This document shows positions 6,630 to 7,094 of a DNA stretch of 7,094 bases, piece after piece. A model generated the notes under the pieces. The model saw only the letters and a program-made list of their open reading frames with translations, made no database searches and was not told the origin of the DNA. The stretch spans positions 1-7,094 of the forward strand of contig JAUQOX010000149.1 of assembly GCA_030550695.1 (NCBI GenBank). Direction: 5' to 3'. Position numbers and translations under genes: made by a program. This DNA comes from Gemmatimonadota bacterium. GTDB lineage: Bacteria; Gemmatimonadota; Gemmatimonadetes; Longimicrobiales; Gaopeijiaceae. Numbering within the stretch: position 1 is the stretch's first letter; every line of letters begins with the position of its first letter.

Positions 6630-7094
6630 GTGGATCTGGTCACCCATGCCCTCACCGGCGGTGCCCTCGCCGGCACCGGGCTCCGACGCCTGGCCAAGGG
6701 AGCCACCGCCGTGCTGGTCCTGTCGTCGGTGGCCCCCGACGTGGACGTCGCGGCTTACCTGTGGGACCCTTACACGGCCCTGGCCTTCCGCAGAGGATGG
6801 ACCCACGGGCCCCTGGCCGTCCTCGCCATCCCGCCCCTGGTGACGGCGGGGGTCGTCTGGGCCCTTCGACGGAGGCGCCGGGCCGGGGGCGACGCCGACA
6901 AGGGAAGGCCGGCCCTGGCTCCCTTGCTGGGGCTCGCCTACTTCGCCTTTGTCCTGCACGTCCTCATGGACTGGCTCAACACCTACGGGGTGCGGTTCTG
7001 GGTGCCCTTCAGCCCCCGTTGGTCCTACGGTGACTCGGTGTTCATCCTGGACCCCTGGCTCTGGGGGCTCTTGGGGGGGGCTTGGGTGGTGGGG
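6630..7094 (+). CDS. YdjM/DUF457-type membrane-bound metal-dependent hydrolase, 3'-partial
   Basis: The first 155 residues of a membrane protein of the YdjM/DUF457 metal-dependent hydrolase family; full-length members are usually about 300 residues or more, so roughly half is missing. Motifs in order are MDLVTHALTG (H6), APDVD (D37, D39), FRRGWTHG (H59), LHVLMDWLNTYGVR (H110, D114), and WSYGDSVFILDPW (D135, D141), the conserved His/Asp set thought to bind metal. Hydrophobic stretches at about 25-35, 62-79 and 96-113 look like membrane segments, with an Arg-rich loop (80-84) between the last two. The GTG at 6630 is chosen because family members begin M-D-x-[VI]-T-H and AAGGAG sits eight bases upstream. 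An in-frame ATG at 6573 would add 19 unconserved residues. It is divergent from the hexosaminidase. The physiological substrate of the family is poorly defined, so no reaction is proposed. Confidence 0.88.
   Translation, partial: MDLVTHALTGGALAGTGLRRLAKGATAVLVLSSVAPDVDVAAYLWDPYTALAFRRGWTHGPLAVLAIPPLVTAGVVWALRRRRRAGGDADKGRPALAPLLGLAYFAFVLHVLMDWLNTYGVRFWVPFSPRWSYGDSVFILDPWLWGLLGGAWVVG

Noticed and set aside
6402..6959. N-terminal extension of the hexosaminidase frame upstream of 6401
   Set aside because: The extension has no homology features, would bury the lipoprotein signal internally, and overlaps the well-supported divergent gene at 6630.
6458..7033. Two further + strand frames (6458-7033 and 6580-6843) over the membrane hydrolase
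   Set aside because: They are shifted frames of the gene starting at GTG 6630, which carries all the family motifs and the RBS.

Overview
The window is a very GC-rich bacterial fragment, probably a metagenomic or draft contig end. It carries three protein genes: a 5'-truncated large M14-type metallocarboxypeptidase on the + strand, a complete GH20 beta-N-acetylhexosaminidase lipoprotein on the - strand, and a 3'-truncated YdjM/DUF457-type membrane metal-dependent hydrolase on the + strand. The extreme GC at third codon positions keeps almost every frame open, so very long antisense and shifted open frames appear. None of these shadow frames shows a recognisable protein signature. The lipobox on the hexosaminidase and the types of genes present fit a high-GC bacterium that secretes scavenging hydrolases. 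Gemmatimonadota or a similar, possibly thermophilic, lineage is a guess from family resemblance only.

Layout. 1-72 is nearly pure G and probably unreliable. 1-3810 (+) is the peptidase, whose reading frame is already open at base 1. Its first roughly 870 visible residues are not a recognised family but contain a repeated module, and the zinc carboxypeptidase domain is at the C-terminus. 3811-3845 is a short convergent gap with GC-rich hairpins on and around it. 3846-6401 (-) is the hexosaminidase: lipoprotein signal, GH20b-like N-terminal domain, TIM-barrel catalytic domain, chitobiase-type C-terminal domain, then a PA14-like domain. 6402-6629 is a divergent intergenic region holding a 31-nt direct repeat (29/31 identical). 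The repeat duplicates the hexosaminidase ribosome binding site and start codon and creates a 25-codon proline-rich leader ORF whose stop overlaps the hexosaminidase start. 6630-7094 (+) is the membrane hydrolase, cut by the window end.

How they may work together. A peptidase and a surface-anchored N-acetylhexosaminidase would suit uptake of peptide and amino-sugar material such as cell-wall fragments, chitin or glycoproteins. The two genes are convergent and the third is divergent, so no operon links them, and the joint role is inference. I saw no tRNA, rRNA, CRISPR array, transposase or insertion sequence. The most unusual signals are the duplicated translation start with its overlapping leader ORF and the modular N-terminal region of the peptidase.
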